A stretch of 39,551 nucleotides of DNA. Source: JABMRP01 sp964444795 (lineage in GTDB: Bacteria; Planctomycetota; Planctomycetia; Pirellulales; Thermoguttaceae). Position numbers and translations under genes: made by a program. Shown one piece after another: positions 25,837-35,504 of this stretch. Each line of letters begins with the position of its first letter. The stretch's first letter is position 1. The stretch is taken from contig CAYUIQ010000055.1 of assembly GCA_964444795.1 (NCBI GenBank), forward strand, positions 1 through 39,551, given 5' to 3'. The notes beneath the pieces are model-generated. The model was not told the DNA's origin and made no database searches. It worked only from the letters and a program-made list of their open reading frames with translations.

Positions 25837-27261
25837 ATGCGAGGGTGTATCAAAGTGTGGATGGCCGGGCTACTGGTGGCTTTGGTCATGGCCAGCGGCT
25901 CAACCGCCGTGCAGGGCCAAGAGATTGAACAGCCGACCTACGCGTCGCCCGAGACGGCGACCAATCACCTTGTCTCGACCAGCGTGCAGCCGCCGGCCGA
26001 CTGGGAGACCTGGAAGGCGGAAGTGGACGCCAAACTGGCCAAAATCGTCGACAAGGCGGCGGCCGACAAGAAAAAGGCGGCCGGCAAGCCCTCGGTGCAG
26101 GTCCAGGGGCGAATCTTCGCCGACGGCTACGGCTACGACCAGGACGCCGCCAGCATCAGCCAAATTGGCGACCAGAAGGACGGTTTTCGGTTCGACGCCG
26201 CGCGGATTGGCGTCGTCGGCAAAGCATTCCACGTCATGGAATACAAGATCGAGTTCGATTTCGCCGGCACGCAGTCCACCCTAGCCAAGGACGTCCTGCA
26301 AACGCCGAGCTTTAAGGACGTGTACATTGCCGTCAAGGAGCTTCCCTTGGTGGGGAACGTCAAGGTCGGACATTTCAAAGAGCCGTTCAGCCTGGACCAA
26401 CTCACCAGTTCCCGACACATCATGTTCATGGAGCGGAGCCTCATGGACGTAGCGTTCGTTCCGGCACGTAACGTCGGTGCCATGATCTACGACCACAGCG
26501 ACAGCGAGAATCTGACCTGGGCACTCGGTGGTTTCATCAGCAACGTTGGTGACGAACCGCCCGTCTTCAGGTCAAACAACGGCGGACTGGCCGTCACCAC
26601 GCGGATGACCTATCTGCCGTGGTACGACGAGGCGACCAACGGACGCGGTCTGCTCCATCTTGGCGTGGCCTACAGCTATCGCGATATCGACGTGGCAACG
26701 ATACACCGCACCAAGCCGGAAGCCGACCTGGGCGACTACCTCCTCAGTACGGGCCTCGTAAGCCCACCCCGCGAGCAATTGATCGGACTGGAGGCGGCGT
26801 TCGTGTACAAGGCCTTCCGCATTCAGTCGGAATACACGAAGGCGTTCTCGGGAGATGCCGGGTCGCCGGGCCAGGAATACGACGGTTTCTACTTCCAGGC
26901 CAGCTACTTCCTCACCGGCGAGCAGCGAAAGTACAAACGGAGTAACGGAACCTTCAGCGACCGGGTCGTGCCCTTCGAGAATTTCTTCCGCGTCCGCGAT
27001 TGCGATGGCCACGTTCAGAACGGCAAGGGTGCCTGGGAATTGGCCTACCGGATCTCCTACATCGATCTCGAAAACGGCGCCCGTGCCGCCGGTAATGCCA
27101 CGAACCATACCTTCGGCGTCAACTGGTATCTCAACCCGTACTCGCGAGTGATGTTCGATTACATCAACTCGGATGCCCGCCGCGCACCCGGTGCCGGCAG
27201 TCTCGTCGACGTTACGGGCAACATGAACATCTTCATGACGCGGTTTCAGATCGACTTCTAA
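25837..27261 (+). CDS. Phosphate-selective porin OprO/OprP-like
   Basis: ATG 25837 is chosen for GGAGGAG upstream and a signal peptide directly after (MAGLLVALVMASGSTAVQG); the protein has 474 residues. A short coiled-coil (about 52-76, rich in Lys and Ala) precedes the barrel, a common arrangement of trimeric porins. From about 80 the OprO/OprP family pattern follows (RIFADGY, FRFDAARIGVVGKAFH, VGHFKEPFSLDQ, FMERS), ending with FQIDF and a terminal Phe. The family takes up phosphate, pyrophosphate or other oxyanions, so uptake of a sulfur oxyanion is conceivable but not shown. Confidence 0.9.
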   Translation: MRGCIKVWMAGLLVALVMASGSTAVQGQEIEQPTYASPETATNHLVSTSVQPPADWETWKAEVDAKLAKIVDKAAADKKKAAGKPSVQVQGRIFADGYGYDQDAASISQIGDQKDGFRFDAARIGVVGKAFHVMEYKIEFDFAGTQSTLAKDVLQTPSFKDVYIAVKELPLVGNVKVGHFKEPFSLDQLTSSRHIMFMERSLMDVAFVPARNVGAMIYDHSDSENLTWALGGFISNVGDEPPVFRSNNGGLAVTTRMTYLPWYDEATNGRGLLHLGVAYSYRDIDVATIHRTKPEADLGDYLLSTGLVSPPREQLIGLEAAFVYKAFRIQSEYTKAFSGDAGSPGQEYDGFYFQASYFLTGEQRKYKRSNGTFSDRVVPFENFFRVRDCDGHVQNGKGAWELAYRISYIDLENGARAAGNATNHTFGVNWYLNPYSRVMFDYINSDARRAPGAGSLVDVTGNMNIFMTRFQIDF

Positions 27262-27280
27262 CGGAGCCTGACGACGGTCC

Positions 27281-27308
27281 GAACTCGCTGCGGGGATGCA
27301 GCGAGTTC
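27281..27308 (+). terminator. Terminator-like hairpin after the OprO/OprP-like porin
   Basis: GAACTCGCTGC and GCAGCGAGTTC form a perfect 11-bp stem with a 6-base loop, 20 bases after the stop codon. No T run follows. Confidence 0.75.
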
Positions 27309-27357
27309 ACTCCGGCCCGCCGAGCGCATAACCCATCTGACAAGGAGAGAAGAAGAA

Positions 27358-27954
27358 ATGAGGACACTCATAGCATTGCTGGTCGTTGGCCTGCTGTTTA
27401 CCTATGCCGGCACCGCCGCGGCCCAGTGCGGCGGTTGCGGCCAGCAACACGACTGCTGTGCCGATTGCGGTGTGCAGAAGACCTGTCAGGTCGTCTGCGA
27501 GATGAAGACGGTGACGAAGAGTTGCTGGGTGGTGGAGTGCGAGGAGTTTTGTGTACCGGAGCCGGGTTGCGGTTCGCTCAAGGCCGGCCTTCGCGGTGAT
27601 CGCGCGGCGGGCGGTTGCACGGCGGGCGGTTGCACGGCGGACGAATGTGGCGGATGCGGCGAGGACCCCTGTGCCTCGCTCCAGAAGCCGATGGTTCCGC
27701 CTCGATGCGGCAAGGTTCGCACTCGCAAAACGCTGGTGAAAAAGGAAATCACCTGCGAGGTTCCGGTCTACAAGTGCGTCGTCGTATGCGGCAATGCCGG
27801 CTGCGGTGCGGGCTGCGATACCGGCTGCGGTGCGGGCGATGTGGAAGAAGAAGCACCGCCGGTCGAGCCGACGCCCGCCACGACGACCGACGCCGCGCCC
27901 CTGCCACCGGTGGTGGATACGTCGAATTGGCAGGCGCTGCGACAAGGCCGTTAG
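27358..27954 (+). CDS. Cys-rich secreted planctomycete protein
   Basis: This is a 198-residue protein with a clear signal peptide (1-23, cut after AAA). The mature part is rich in Cys, with clusters at CGGCGQQHDCCADCG, a GGCTAGGCTADECGGCG low-complexity stretch, and GCGAGCDTGCG. Blocks like KTCQVVCEMKTVTKSCWVVE and KTLVKKEITCEVPVYKCVVV recur in a family of small planctomycete envelope proteins known to me only as hypothetical. The Pro/Thr-rich tail has no Cys. A role in a disulfide-linked envelope, or in metal binding, is inference. The gene has a very strong ribosome site (AAGGAGAGAAG) and ends at a shared terminator. Confidence 0.8.
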   Translation: MRTLIALLVVGLLFTYAGTAAAQCGGCGQQHDCCADCGVQKTCQVVCEMKTVTKSCWVVECEEFCVPEPGCGSLKAGLRGDRAAGGCTAGGCTADECGGCGEDPCASLQKPMVPPRCGKVRTRKTLVKKEITCEVPVYKCVVVCGNAGCGAGCDTGCGAGDVEEEAPPVEPTPATTTDAAPLPPVVDTSNWQALRQGR

Positions 27955-28012
27955 ACGCCGACGGAATCGTCTGGCGACTGTTGACGTCAACGGAAGCCCA
28001 ATATCTCATTCT

Positions 28013-28042
28013 CCGGCCGCCGGCATTCGTGTCGGCGGCCGG
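28013..28042. terminator. Bidirectional terminator hairpin between convergent genes
   Basis: CCGGCCGCCG and CGGCGGCCGG form a perfect 10-bp stem with a 10-base loop, midway between the stop codons of the convergent genes at 27954 and 28108. Confidence 0.75.
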
Positions 28043-28107
28043 TCCTGTTTGGGGAAGACGGCCTCCTATCCCATGCCCGTCAAATCGCGATCGGCAAACC
28101 CGCCGCA

Positions 28108-30372
28108 CTACGCCGCGCCACGCCCTTTTCTCGCCAGGCGGCGCATGCCGGGAGGGACGTCCATCTCGTCTTCGTCGACTTGCTTCGGACTGAACCAGTT
28201 GGACAGAAACGTCTCGAACACCAGCGCGACCAACACCAGCGAAAGGAACATTACCCAGAGACTCTCGCCCTCGTCGAGCAGTTGAAAGGTACTCGTCAGA
28301 TCGTCCGGATCCTCGGCGAAAACGACCGGCACGTCGCCGAACCACGCTTGGAGTTCCTCGCGATCAGTCTTCCCCTGATCGGCTTCCTGGGGATCGACGT
28401 TGATCGAGTAAGCAACGTTTAGCGAGGGTGTCGTTTGCCGCGACGATAGCCGATAGATTCCCGTCTGGTGCGTATCGGCATACTCGAAAATCTGGCCGCC
28501 CGCCGGATCGGCCACGGTCGAAAACTCCAGTTCCTGCCCTTGCGGCGGTTTGATCCGGATCTTCCGCTCGGCCGTCTCGCCAGCCAGGGCCAGGACGAGC
28601 GGGTCGCCGGCCGGCACGTCGCGACGGCTCATCTTCGTGCCGGCCAGATCATGGGCCAGCTTGACCAGCAACGGGGCAAAGATCGGTCGCCGGGCCAGGT
28701 TCGTCCACCGATCGCCGGCGCTGGTGGTCAGCAGGGTCGTGCTGCCCGAGTTGAACTTGCGCTGCAGCAGCAGCGGGGCGTCGTTGTCCAGTCGGGCCAA
28801 CACGCCGGCCGCGTTGTCGCCGGGCTGCTGGACGGCGACATATTCCCGCACGAGAATCGAACGGTACAACGATTCGGGATCGTCCAATCCGGTCAGGGCC
28901 GGATGCGCCGCGTCGATGTAGTCGACCTCCCAGGCGTCGATCCCCGCGTGCTCGCCCTTACCCACCTGATGCACTTCGAGCAGGCTGGCGGGCAGCAGCG
29001 AGCCGCCGGCCGTTTCGTTCATCTGGTTGTAGCCGGCCGGATCGATGTTGTCGCCGCAGATCCAAACCACGTTGCCGCCGTCTTGCATGTACTGCCGTAA
29101 TCGCTCGGCGGAGGGATCGGAGAGCGGCTTGAGGTTGACGCAGAAGACCACCTTGTAGCCCAGCGGTTCGGTGTCCAGATCGGCGGCCGTCAGGACGGTG
29201 GGCACGAGAACCGACTCGCCGTCGTCCCAGGGAAGCAACGATTGTTCGATGTAGAATGTGTCGTCCAGTCGGGCGACCTCATGACGCCGCTGTTTGACCA
29301 GCGCCACGCGGATTCCCGGATCGATCTCGATGGCGAAGAAGCGCCGATTGTCGAGAATCGAGCCGTCCTCGTCGACCAGCCGGGCTTCGCAGCGGTAATG
29401 CCCGGCCCGGGCGAACGCATGTTGAAACGAGTACGTTTCGCGCCCGCTTGGCGGAACCGGAATCACCGGGCTGCTCTGCTTGTGGCTCTCGGGGCCGTCG
29501 ATGAGCAGTTCGAGGTGGCATTTCCGCGGCACGGTCGAGGCGTTGGTCAACTCGACGGCGCAGGTGATCGGCAGCCCGGCCACCGGAATTTGCGACTTCA
29601 GCGTCACGCCCGTCACCGCCACGTTGGCCTTGGGCTGGCGGTCACAGTCGACCACAATCACCGCCGAGGGCTCGTTCTCCGCATCCTCTTGCTCTTCGCC
29701 TTCGGCGTCCGTGTTCTCGTCCGGCGATTTCCGCGGCTTTTCCATAGCCGTCTTCAACGAAGCCAGCGAATGCTCTTGCAGGTCGCTGAGCAGCCAGATC
29801 TGCTTATTGGCGGCGTTGGATTTCCGCAGAAGCGTCTTGGCCCGAACCATCGCTTCGGTCAAGTCGGCCCGTTCGGCGCTGACGCGGACCTGGTCGAGCA
29901 CCAGATGCACGTCCTCGGGGTTGCGGTCGGGTTTATCCGGTTGACCCAAGTCCGGACCGTTGGTCACCAGCAGAGCCACTTCGTCGTCGTCTTCCAGACG
30001 GTCCACGATCTGCCGCGCGGCGTCGGCGGCCGTCTCGAAGCGCGGGCGTCCGGCGTCGGTGAGGTCCATACTGGCCGAATTGTCGAGCACGATCACCACG
30101 GCCGAGCGGGCGTCGCCGAAGAGATCGCGCAGGCTGGTGACCGTCGGCTGGGCCAGCCCAAAGGCGATCAGCATCAACACGGCCATACGCACGATCATCA
30201 ACAGCGCGTCTTGAATGCGCCGGCGGCGGCGTGTCTTATTCACGCTGATCCGCAGGAAACGCAGGGTGCTAAAGGGCAGATCCCGGGCCTTTTGCCGGTT
30301 GATCATGTGCAGCACGACGGGAATGCCCGCCGCCAGCGCTGCAAACAGAAATCCCACGGCACCGAATATCAT
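28108..30372 (-). CDS. BatA-type membrane protein with vWA domain
   Basis: ATG 30372 overlaps the upstream stop as ATGA and gives 754 residues. The N-terminal segment (MIFGAVGFLFAALAAGIPVV, then HMINRQKARDLPFSTLRFL) is the BatA/aerotolerance N-terminal domain. A second helix follows, then a vWA domain with the metal-site motif DNSASMD. The middle is acidic (about 245-265), followed by a CARDB-like region and a domain resembling the type-1 glutamine amidotransferase fold found in such proteins. A last helix lies near the C terminus. Proteins of this type work with MoxR-type AAA+ ATPases in envelope protein assembly. The ATPase is not in the window. Confidence 0.85.
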   Translation of the reverse strand: MIFGAVGFLFAALAAGIPVVLHMINRQKARDLPFSTLRFLRISVNKTRRRRRIQDALLMIVRMAVLMLIAFGLAQPTVTSLRDLFGDARSAVVIVLDNSASMDLTDAGRPRFETAADAARQIVDRLEDDDEVALLVTNGPDLGQPDKPDRNPEDVHLVLDQVRVSAERADLTEAMVRAKTLLRKSNAANKQIWLLSDLQEHSLASLKTAMEKPRKSPDENTDAEGEEQEDAENEPSAVIVVDCDRQPKANVAVTGVTLKSQIPVAGLPITCAVELTNASTVPRKCHLELLIDGPESHKQSSPVIPVPPSGRETYSFQHAFARAGHYRCEARLVDEDGSILDNRRFFAIEIDPGIRVALVKQRRHEVARLDDTFYIEQSLLPWDDGESVLVPTVLTAADLDTEPLGYKVVFCVNLKPLSDPSAERLRQYMQDGGNVVWICGDNIDPAGYNQMNETAGGSLLPASLLEVHQVGKGEHAGIDAWEVDYIDAAHPALTGLDDPESLYRSILVREYVAVQQPGDNAAGVLARLDNDAPLLLQRKFNSGSTTLLTTSAGDRWTNLARRPIFAPLLVKLAHDLAGTKMSRRDVPAGDPLVLALAGETAERKIRIKPPQGQELEFSTVADPAGGQIFEYADTHQTGIYRLSSRQTTPSLNVAYSINVDPQEADQGKTDREELQAWFGDVPVVFAEDPDDLTSTFQLLDEGESLWVMFLSLVLVALVFETFLSNWFSPKQVDEDEMDVPPGMRRLARKGRGAA

Positions 30373-31268
30373 GGCATGTTTCGCTTGGCGATGTATCGGG
30401 AAAGCATGAAGTCGTACGGGGTCGACGTGTCGGTCATTACGTAATCGATCTGGGCTTCGGCACAGGCGCGGCGATATCCCTCGATAAACGCCTCGACCTG
30501 CCGCATGTACGCGTCGCGCACCGCCGGTGCGTCGACCTGCAGCCGCTCGTCGGTCTCCATGTCGTGGAAGGAGACCACGTCGCGGAAGGGGAAGTCGATC
30601 TCCGCCTTGTCGAACACATGGAACACAATCACCTCGTGGCGCCGGTGGCGGAAATGGTGTAACGCCCGGATCACGTCCTCCGGCTCGTCGTACAGATCGC
30701 TGATCAGCACGATCAGGCAACGCTTCTTAAACCGGTTGGCCAGTTTGTGCAGGGTCTCGGCGACGTCGGTCATGCGGCCCGGCTCGATCGCTTCCAACTG
30801 TCGCATCATCTCGTTGAAATGCCGCGGCGAGCTTCTCGCCGGCATGTCCAGCCGGATCTCCTCGTCGAAGGTGGTCAACCCCACCGAGTCCTGCTGCCGG
30901 GTCATCAGATACGAGAGGATGGCCGTCAGGTAGGAACCGTACTGGAGTTTCGAGATCTCGCCCTCGTGGCTGTAGCCCATCGAACCGCTGATGTCCAACA
31001 GGACCTGCACCCGCATGTTCGTCTCTTCTTCGTACTGCTTGATGTAGAGCCGGTCGGTTCGGGCGAGCATACGGTAATCGATATGGCGGGGGTCGTCGCC
31101 GGCGGTATACTCGCGATGCTCGGCGAACTCGACGCTGAACCCCTTGTAGGGGCTGGCGTGGAGCCCGGTGACCGCGCCTTCGACCACGCCGCGGGCGACG
31201 ACCGAGAGGTTCTTCACCCGGGCCAGCGCCGAAGGTTCGAGGTATCGGTATCCGGTGCCTTGGCTCAT
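30369..31268 (-). CDS. DUF58 protein
   Basis: ATG 31268 overlaps the upstream stop as ATGA; the protein has 299 residues, normal for the family. The DUF58 core EFAEHREYTAGDDPRHIDYR and RLYIKQYEEE is followed by a vWA-like half with LLDISGSMGYS and LISDLYDEPEDV. There is no membrane segment, so it is probably cytoplasmic and acts as the adaptor in MoxR/vWA systems. Both neighbours overlap it, so the three proteins are translated together. Confidence 0.92.
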   Translation of the reverse strand: MSQGTGYRYLEPSALARVKNLSVVARGVVEGAVTGLHASPYKGFSVEFAEHREYTAGDDPRHIDYRMLARTDRLYIKQYEEETNMRVQVLLDISGSMGYSHEGEISKLQYGSYLTAILSYLMTRQQDSVGLTTFDEEIRLDMPARSSPRHFNEMMRQLEAIEPGRMTDVAETLHKLANRFKKRCLIVLISDLYDEPEDVIRALHHFRHRRHEVIVFHVFDKAEIDFPFRDVVSFHDMETDERLQVDAPAVRDAYMRQVEAFIEGYRRACAEAQIDYVMTDTSTPYDFMLSRYIAKRNMP

Positions 31269-33508
31269 CGCAGTTGAAACCTCTTGCGCAGGACCCACTC
31301 GGCGGTCAAGCAGGAGACGAACAGGATCCACAGACCGGGCGGCCAATAGAGCTTCGTTTGGATAAACTCGCGGCTTTCCTTCATCGACCGGTCGAGCCGA
31401 TCGATCAGATGGTCGGCGGTGGTCAGCGGTACGTAACGCCCGCCGGTGGCCTTGGCGATCTCCTCGAGCAACGCGTCGTTGAGATCCAACTTCTCGTATT
31501 CCAGGTAGGGACGCCCCACTTCGACGGCGATCGGGTCGGTCTGATCGGTTTGCGCGGCCAGCGCGGCCTCGACGAGAATCTCGTAGGTGCCGGCCGTCTT
31601 TGGCTCGAAGGTTGCGCCATAGTGACCGGCCGATCCGCTGCCGGCCGACAGCGCGACCTCTTCCCGCAGATCGTCGGGACCGTTGAGCCGGGCGACGACC
31701 TTGGCATCGGCGGTGCCCTCTCCCTCGCTATCGCGCACCACGGCGGTGATCTCGATCTTCTCACCCGGATCGTAATACGGCTTGTCGGTCCTGGCCACGA
31801 CGCTCATTTCCGTTCCCACGCTCTCCGAACGTCCGGCCAGCCAGCGAACCATTTGCCCCCAGAATCGCAGAAAGACCGGGTCTTGGTCTTGAGCACGCAT
31901 GGCCTGTTGCCAGTCGCGGGTGGTATCGCCGCAGAAGACGGCCGTGCGTCCCTGGGGTACGTTTTGAACGGCCAGCACGGGCATCGGGCCTGCTTCCGTC
32001 GGGCAGTTGGCCAGCACCGTGGCGCCTGGGCGCGCGCCGGCCACGCGCGTACACCCTTTCAGCGGCGGCAGACCCTCAATCACGGCATCGCCCTGTTCGG
32101 TGGGAAAGAAGTCTTCGATGTTGGTGAACAGCGGATGCCGGACTCCCTCGGGCGTGAGCACCGGCAGAAACGGGTCATCGACCTGGCCGACCTCGCGGTC
32201 GCCAAGTTGCATCGGCAACACGCCGCCGATCGGCGTGCCCTGGTATCCGCCCGGGCCGAGGCTGTGGTAACCGCCCAACATGATCAGCCCCGCGCCGTTG
32301 CGGATTCGCTCGACGATGAGATTCTGTTGCTCGGGCTGAATGAACGAGGCGTCGAGATCGCCGAGGATGAAGACGTCGAACATCTCCAGGGTTTCCGCGT
32401 CGGTAGGAATCCCCGAAAGCTGCAACCCCTCGATATTTGTGCGGCAGAGAAAGACGTTGGGCTTGGTCTGCACCAGAGCACAGAACTCCAGGTCGGGGTC
32501 CTTTTGCAGGAAGCGGTTTACAATGGCCCCGTAATCTCCGCGCAACGTGCCCTCGATGTAGAGCACGCGGATCCCCGGTTCGATCACGTCGGCCACCGCT
32601 GATCGCCGGTTGTTCTCCTCGATGCGTTCCTCGGCAAGCGAAGGAACCCGAACGGTATAGGTTCGCCGGCCTTTTTCCGCCGGTCGAAACTCGAAGACGA
32701 CCTCTTGCCCACCCTGCCGGTCGTCCAACGTGAGTTCGGCCTCGCCGATCTGCTCGCCTTCTTCTTCGAGCAGGACCTTGACCATACTTCCGCCCAGACC
32801 GACCGCATCGACCGAGGCGGTAATCCGGGCCAGATTGGCCAGCATCAGCCGCGGCGGGCACGACATGCCCGCCACCTGGACGTCGCGATAGCTGACGTCG
32901 CCGCGCAGGCTGCTACCCACGCCGACGCAATGCACCACGACGCCATCACGCGGGATTGCCCGGAGGGGGTTTCCCTTGACGTTGTCGATCCCGTCGGACA
33001 ACAGAAACACGGCCTCGACGTTTGCCGAGGAGACTTGCCCCGCGGCCTCCAACGCCCGGCTCAGCGAGGTCGACTTGCCGTCCGGGGCCACCGAGATCAG
33101 CGCCGTGGCGTCGCCCAGCGGGTTGGCCTGTTCGGAGAATTCGACCACGTGCAACTCGAAATCACCGCCCAGTTGCTCACACCAATCGGTGACTTTGCGC
33201 CTCGCCCGGTCGAAACGTTTCTCGCCCGACGAATCGTCGGCGATACTCATCGAAGCCGAGCTATCGACCAGGAAGACCAGCGCCCGCTTCTCCTGACGGT
33301 CTTTGGTGTAGCTGTGGACGGGTCGAAAGAGCAACAGAACGACGATCAGAATGGCCACGATGCGCAGCACCAGCAGCGTTTGCCATTGGACCGCGCGCAA
33401 CGCCCCGTATGCCCGGCGATAGAAGACCGCCGAGAGCCCAATCGCCGCCGCGGCCACGCCGAGCATGGTGGCCAGTCCGTGGCCTTGTTCCAGTGTGATG
33501 TCGAACAC
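31265..33508 (-). CDS. vWA and glutamine-amidotransferase-like membrane protein
   Basis: This protein has 747 residues from GTG 33508. Two helices lie near the N terminus (about 10-30 and 45-63), followed by a vWA domain with LVFLVDSSASMSIAD. The middle (about 340-560) matches the amidotransferase-like domain of planctomycete vWA proteins, with LIMLGGYHSLGPGGYQGTP in place of the catalytic triad. A beta-sandwich region follows, and then a C-terminal helix (LYWPPGLWILFVSCLTAEW). The vWA/DUF58/vWA order is typical of MoxR-linked clusters. No enzyme activity is expected from the amidotransferase-like part. Confidence 0.87.
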   Translation of the reverse strand: MFDITLEQGHGLATMLGVAAAAIGLSAVFYRRAYGALRAVQWQTLLVLRIVAILIVVLLLFRPVHSYTKDRQEKRALVFLVDSSASMSIADDSSGEKRFDRARRKVTDWCEQLGGDFELHVVEFSEQANPLGDATALISVAPDGKSTSLSRALEAAGQVSSANVEAVFLLSDGIDNVKGNPLRAIPRDGVVVHCVGVGSSLRGDVSYRDVQVAGMSCPPRLMLANLARITASVDAVGLGGSMVKVLLEEEGEQIGEAELTLDDRQGGQEVVFEFRPAEKGRRTYTVRVPSLAEERIEENNRRSAVADVIEPGIRVLYIEGTLRGDYGAIVNRFLQKDPDLEFCALVQTKPNVFLCRTNIEGLQLSGIPTDAETLEMFDVFILGDLDASFIQPEQQNLIVERIRNGAGLIMLGGYHSLGPGGYQGTPIGGVLPMQLGDREVGQVDDPFLPVLTPEGVRHPLFTNIEDFFPTEQGDAVIEGLPPLKGCTRVAGARPGATVLANCPTEAGPMPVLAVQNVPQGRTAVFCGDTTRDWQQAMRAQDQDPVFLRFWGQMVRWLAGRSESVGTEMSVVARTDKPYYDPGEKIEITAVVRDSEGEGTADAKVVARLNGPDDLREEVALSAGSGSAGHYGATFEPKTAGTYEILVEAALAAQTDQTDPIAVEVGRPYLEYEKLDLNDALLEEIAKATGGRYVPLTTADHLIDRLDRSMKESREFIQTKLYWPPGLWILFVSCLTAEWVLRKRFQLR

Positions 33509-33523
33509 GAGTGTTGCGGTCGC

Positions 33524-34183
33524 CTATCGTTTGGTTCCACCTGGCCGATACGCCCCGGCCTTTCGCTTTCCCTCGGCCAGCGCTTCCTCGCCCAACTTGA
33601 TCACGCGAGGATAGTCGAGCGCCTTGAGCGTCGTGCCCGGCTCGCCCTTATTGCGTTTGTTGAGAAGGATCTTCTCGGGCTTGACGTTGGGCCGAGAGCC
33701 GCCGGCTGCCGGCTCCCGCGACAGATACGGTTGGACGTAGACCACCGCCGCAAGCGGACCGATGATCTGGCGGTCGTCGTGGAGCGTAATGCGGTGGACA
33801 TACTCTCGGGCCGGGTACGTGCGTCCGGTGTAGTACTTCTCATCGTTGGCCAATTCCTTGAATCGCCACTCCCGCTCCATCCACTCCTTCAACACGCCGC
33901 ATTCGATCTGCTTGACCACCCGAAGCGGCACCTCGCGCTGGCGCTCCATCTTCTGATCGTAAATCTTCAGCCGGGCATCGCGGGTGAGATAGACGGCGCC
34001 GGTAATGATCTTCCCGTCGGACATCTCGACGTAACCGGGGATCGAATCCTCTCGCTCGGTCTGGACCGGCCCGAAGGGGTTCAGGGCGGGCGGGTCGTCG
34101 GCTCGCGACGTCGAATTACCCCCCCACCTGGAGAGAATCAGCAGGAGAACCCCGCAAATTGCCATGCTTCGCACGTTGAACAT
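33524..34183 (-). CDS. Secreted hypothetical protein, first gene of the vWA cluster
   Basis: ATG 34183 is chosen for a near-perfect AAGGAGGT upstream and a signal peptide directly after (VRSMAICGVLLLILSRW); the protein has 219 residues. The rest is soluble, with segments such as GYVEMSDGKIITGAVYLTRD and RITLHDDRQIIGPLAAVVYV that look like two small beta-barrel repeats of a kind seen in planctomycete hypothetical proteins. I do not recognise a named family. It lies 15 bases before the vWA gene, so it belongs to that operon. Confidence 0.75.
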   Translation of the reverse strand: MFNVRSMAICGVLLLILSRWGGNSTSRADDPPALNPFGPVQTEREDSIPGYVEMSDGKIITGAVYLTRDARLKIYDQKMERQREVPLRVVKQIECGVLKEWMEREWRFKELANDEKYYTGRTYPAREYVHRITLHDDRQIIGPLAAVVYVQPYLSREPAAGGSRPNVKPEKILLNKRNKGEPGTTLKALDYPRVIKLGEEALAEGKRKAGAYRPGGTKR

Positions 34184-34350
34184 CCCGCGACCTCCTTCCC
34201 ATCTTCTTTTCGGCTCTAGGCGTTCCTTCTTCCGTTGTAGTCGAAAGAGCCGCTCGATGCACGCCCCCGGGCAGTGGGGCAGTGTCAGGGGACAAAGAAG
34301 ACGACATCGCGAACCCCTCAATAGAAGGGATTCGGCGATTGAGCGTCTAG

Positions 34351-34370
34351 CCTGGGCACAAGTGCCCGGG
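34351..34370 (-). terminator. Hairpin after the DUF1559 gene
   Basis: CCTGGGCAC and GTGCCCGGG form a 9-bp stem with a two-base gap (one G-T pair), 15 bases past the DUF1559 stop on the minus strand. No T run is visible. The remaining bases to 34183 show no gene. Confidence 0.5.
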
Positions 34371-34384
34371 CCCAACAAGACCGA

Positions 34385-35350
34385 TCAGAACTTGCTGGCG
34401 TCGATCGGCTGTCCGTCGCGGCGGTTGCCGAGATAGGTGAAGATGGTCGCGTCGATGGAGAAGCCGATCATCTTGACCGAGCCGTCGCACATGACGAAGT
34501 TGCAGCCGTTGGCGTGCGGGCCGCCGAAGCGGATCGAGTTACCGTATCCCTCCTGATCCTGTTTGGGGGGATACTGGATATGGGCCGAACGATAGTTGTC
34601 GTTGTTATTGCCCGTGTACGCGCTTTCGTTGTCGGCCGCGTCTTTGCCGGTTGAGTAGTGATGAGGATTGAGGTACTTTTCGCCAATCAACAGCGTATTG
34701 GTCGTGCCGTCCTTGACGTCGGCGATGGCAGTCTCGCTACACTCGAAGCCGATGCCGTCTCGGTTGCGAGGGCTTTGGCACCAAGTTTCTCCGGAAGCGA
34801 TGTCACCGGGGCCGCCGCTGTGCGGCACGCCGCCGGTACCGCAATTGATCGCGTAGTCGTTTCTCGCCAGTTGCGGCGTGGGATCGATGTTCACGCCCGT
34901 GTACATGGCGGAGTTCCACGAGTTGGGAAAGGCGACCGCTCGCCGCCGGGAGGGGCAATTGAAGAAGGGCACCGGCGTGCTGGCCATCTCCTTGTTGAGC
35001 GTTTTTTTCTCGCTGAAGCTCTTGCCCGCGCCGATGTTGTGCAACGCCTCCTGCTCAAGATAGGGGAGCAGGTTGTAAGCCCAACCGCCCGGCTGTCGCT
35101 TGCCGAATCCCTGATCCGGATCGCCGACCCAGGCCCATCCCCAACCGCCGGCGGGAAAATGACGGTGTGCTTCGTGGTGATTGTGTGCGGCCAATCCGAA
35201 CTGATGCAAGTGGTTCGAGCATTGGGTCCGCCGTGCCGCCTCGCGAACCGATTGCACGGCGGGCAGCAAGAGCCCGATAAGAATACCGATAATGGCGATA
35301 ACGACCAGCAGTTCCACGAGTGTGAAACCGCTCGAATGACGGGTCCGCAT
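34385..35350 (-). CDS. DUF1559 pseudopilin-like protein
   Basis: ATG 35350 is chosen because GGAGGTC precedes it and the type IV prepilin start follows at once (GFTLVELLVVIAIIGILIGL, cut after the Gly). The protein has 321 residues. The C terminus has the family hallmark H-X9-DG (HANGCNFVMCDGSV). DUF1559 proteins occur in many copies per genome in planctomycetes and are presumed pseudopilins or envelope-surface proteins; their role is not established. The gene stands alone with its own likely promoter at 35505-35534. Confidence 0.95.
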   Translation of the reverse strand: MRTRHSSGFTLVELLVVIAIIGILIGLLLPAVQSVREAARRTQCSNHLHQFGLAAHNHHEAHRHFPAGGWGWAWVGDPDQGFGKRQPGGWAYNLLPYLEQEALHNIGAGKSFSEKKTLNKEMASTPVPFFNCPSRRRAVAFPNSWNSAMYTGVNIDPTPQLARNDYAINCGTGGVPHSGGPGDIASGETWCQSPRNRDGIGFECSETAIADVKDGTTNTLLIGEKYLNPHHYSTGKDAADNESAYTGNNNDNYRSAHIQYPPKQDQEGYGNSIRFGGPHANGCNFVMCDGSVKMIGFSIDATIFTYLGNRRDGQPIDASKF

Positions 35351-35504
35351 GATTGCCTGACCTCCGACGTGTGGGGACTTGCCCAACTGATAGGACTTCG
35401 GCAAGAACACGACGGCTCGGTCACGAAAACCACCGCCGGCTCCGCCAAGAAAGGGAATCCGGTGCCTCTCCCCAGTTCCGTATTCACCTCTGGCCAGCTA
35501 AAGC

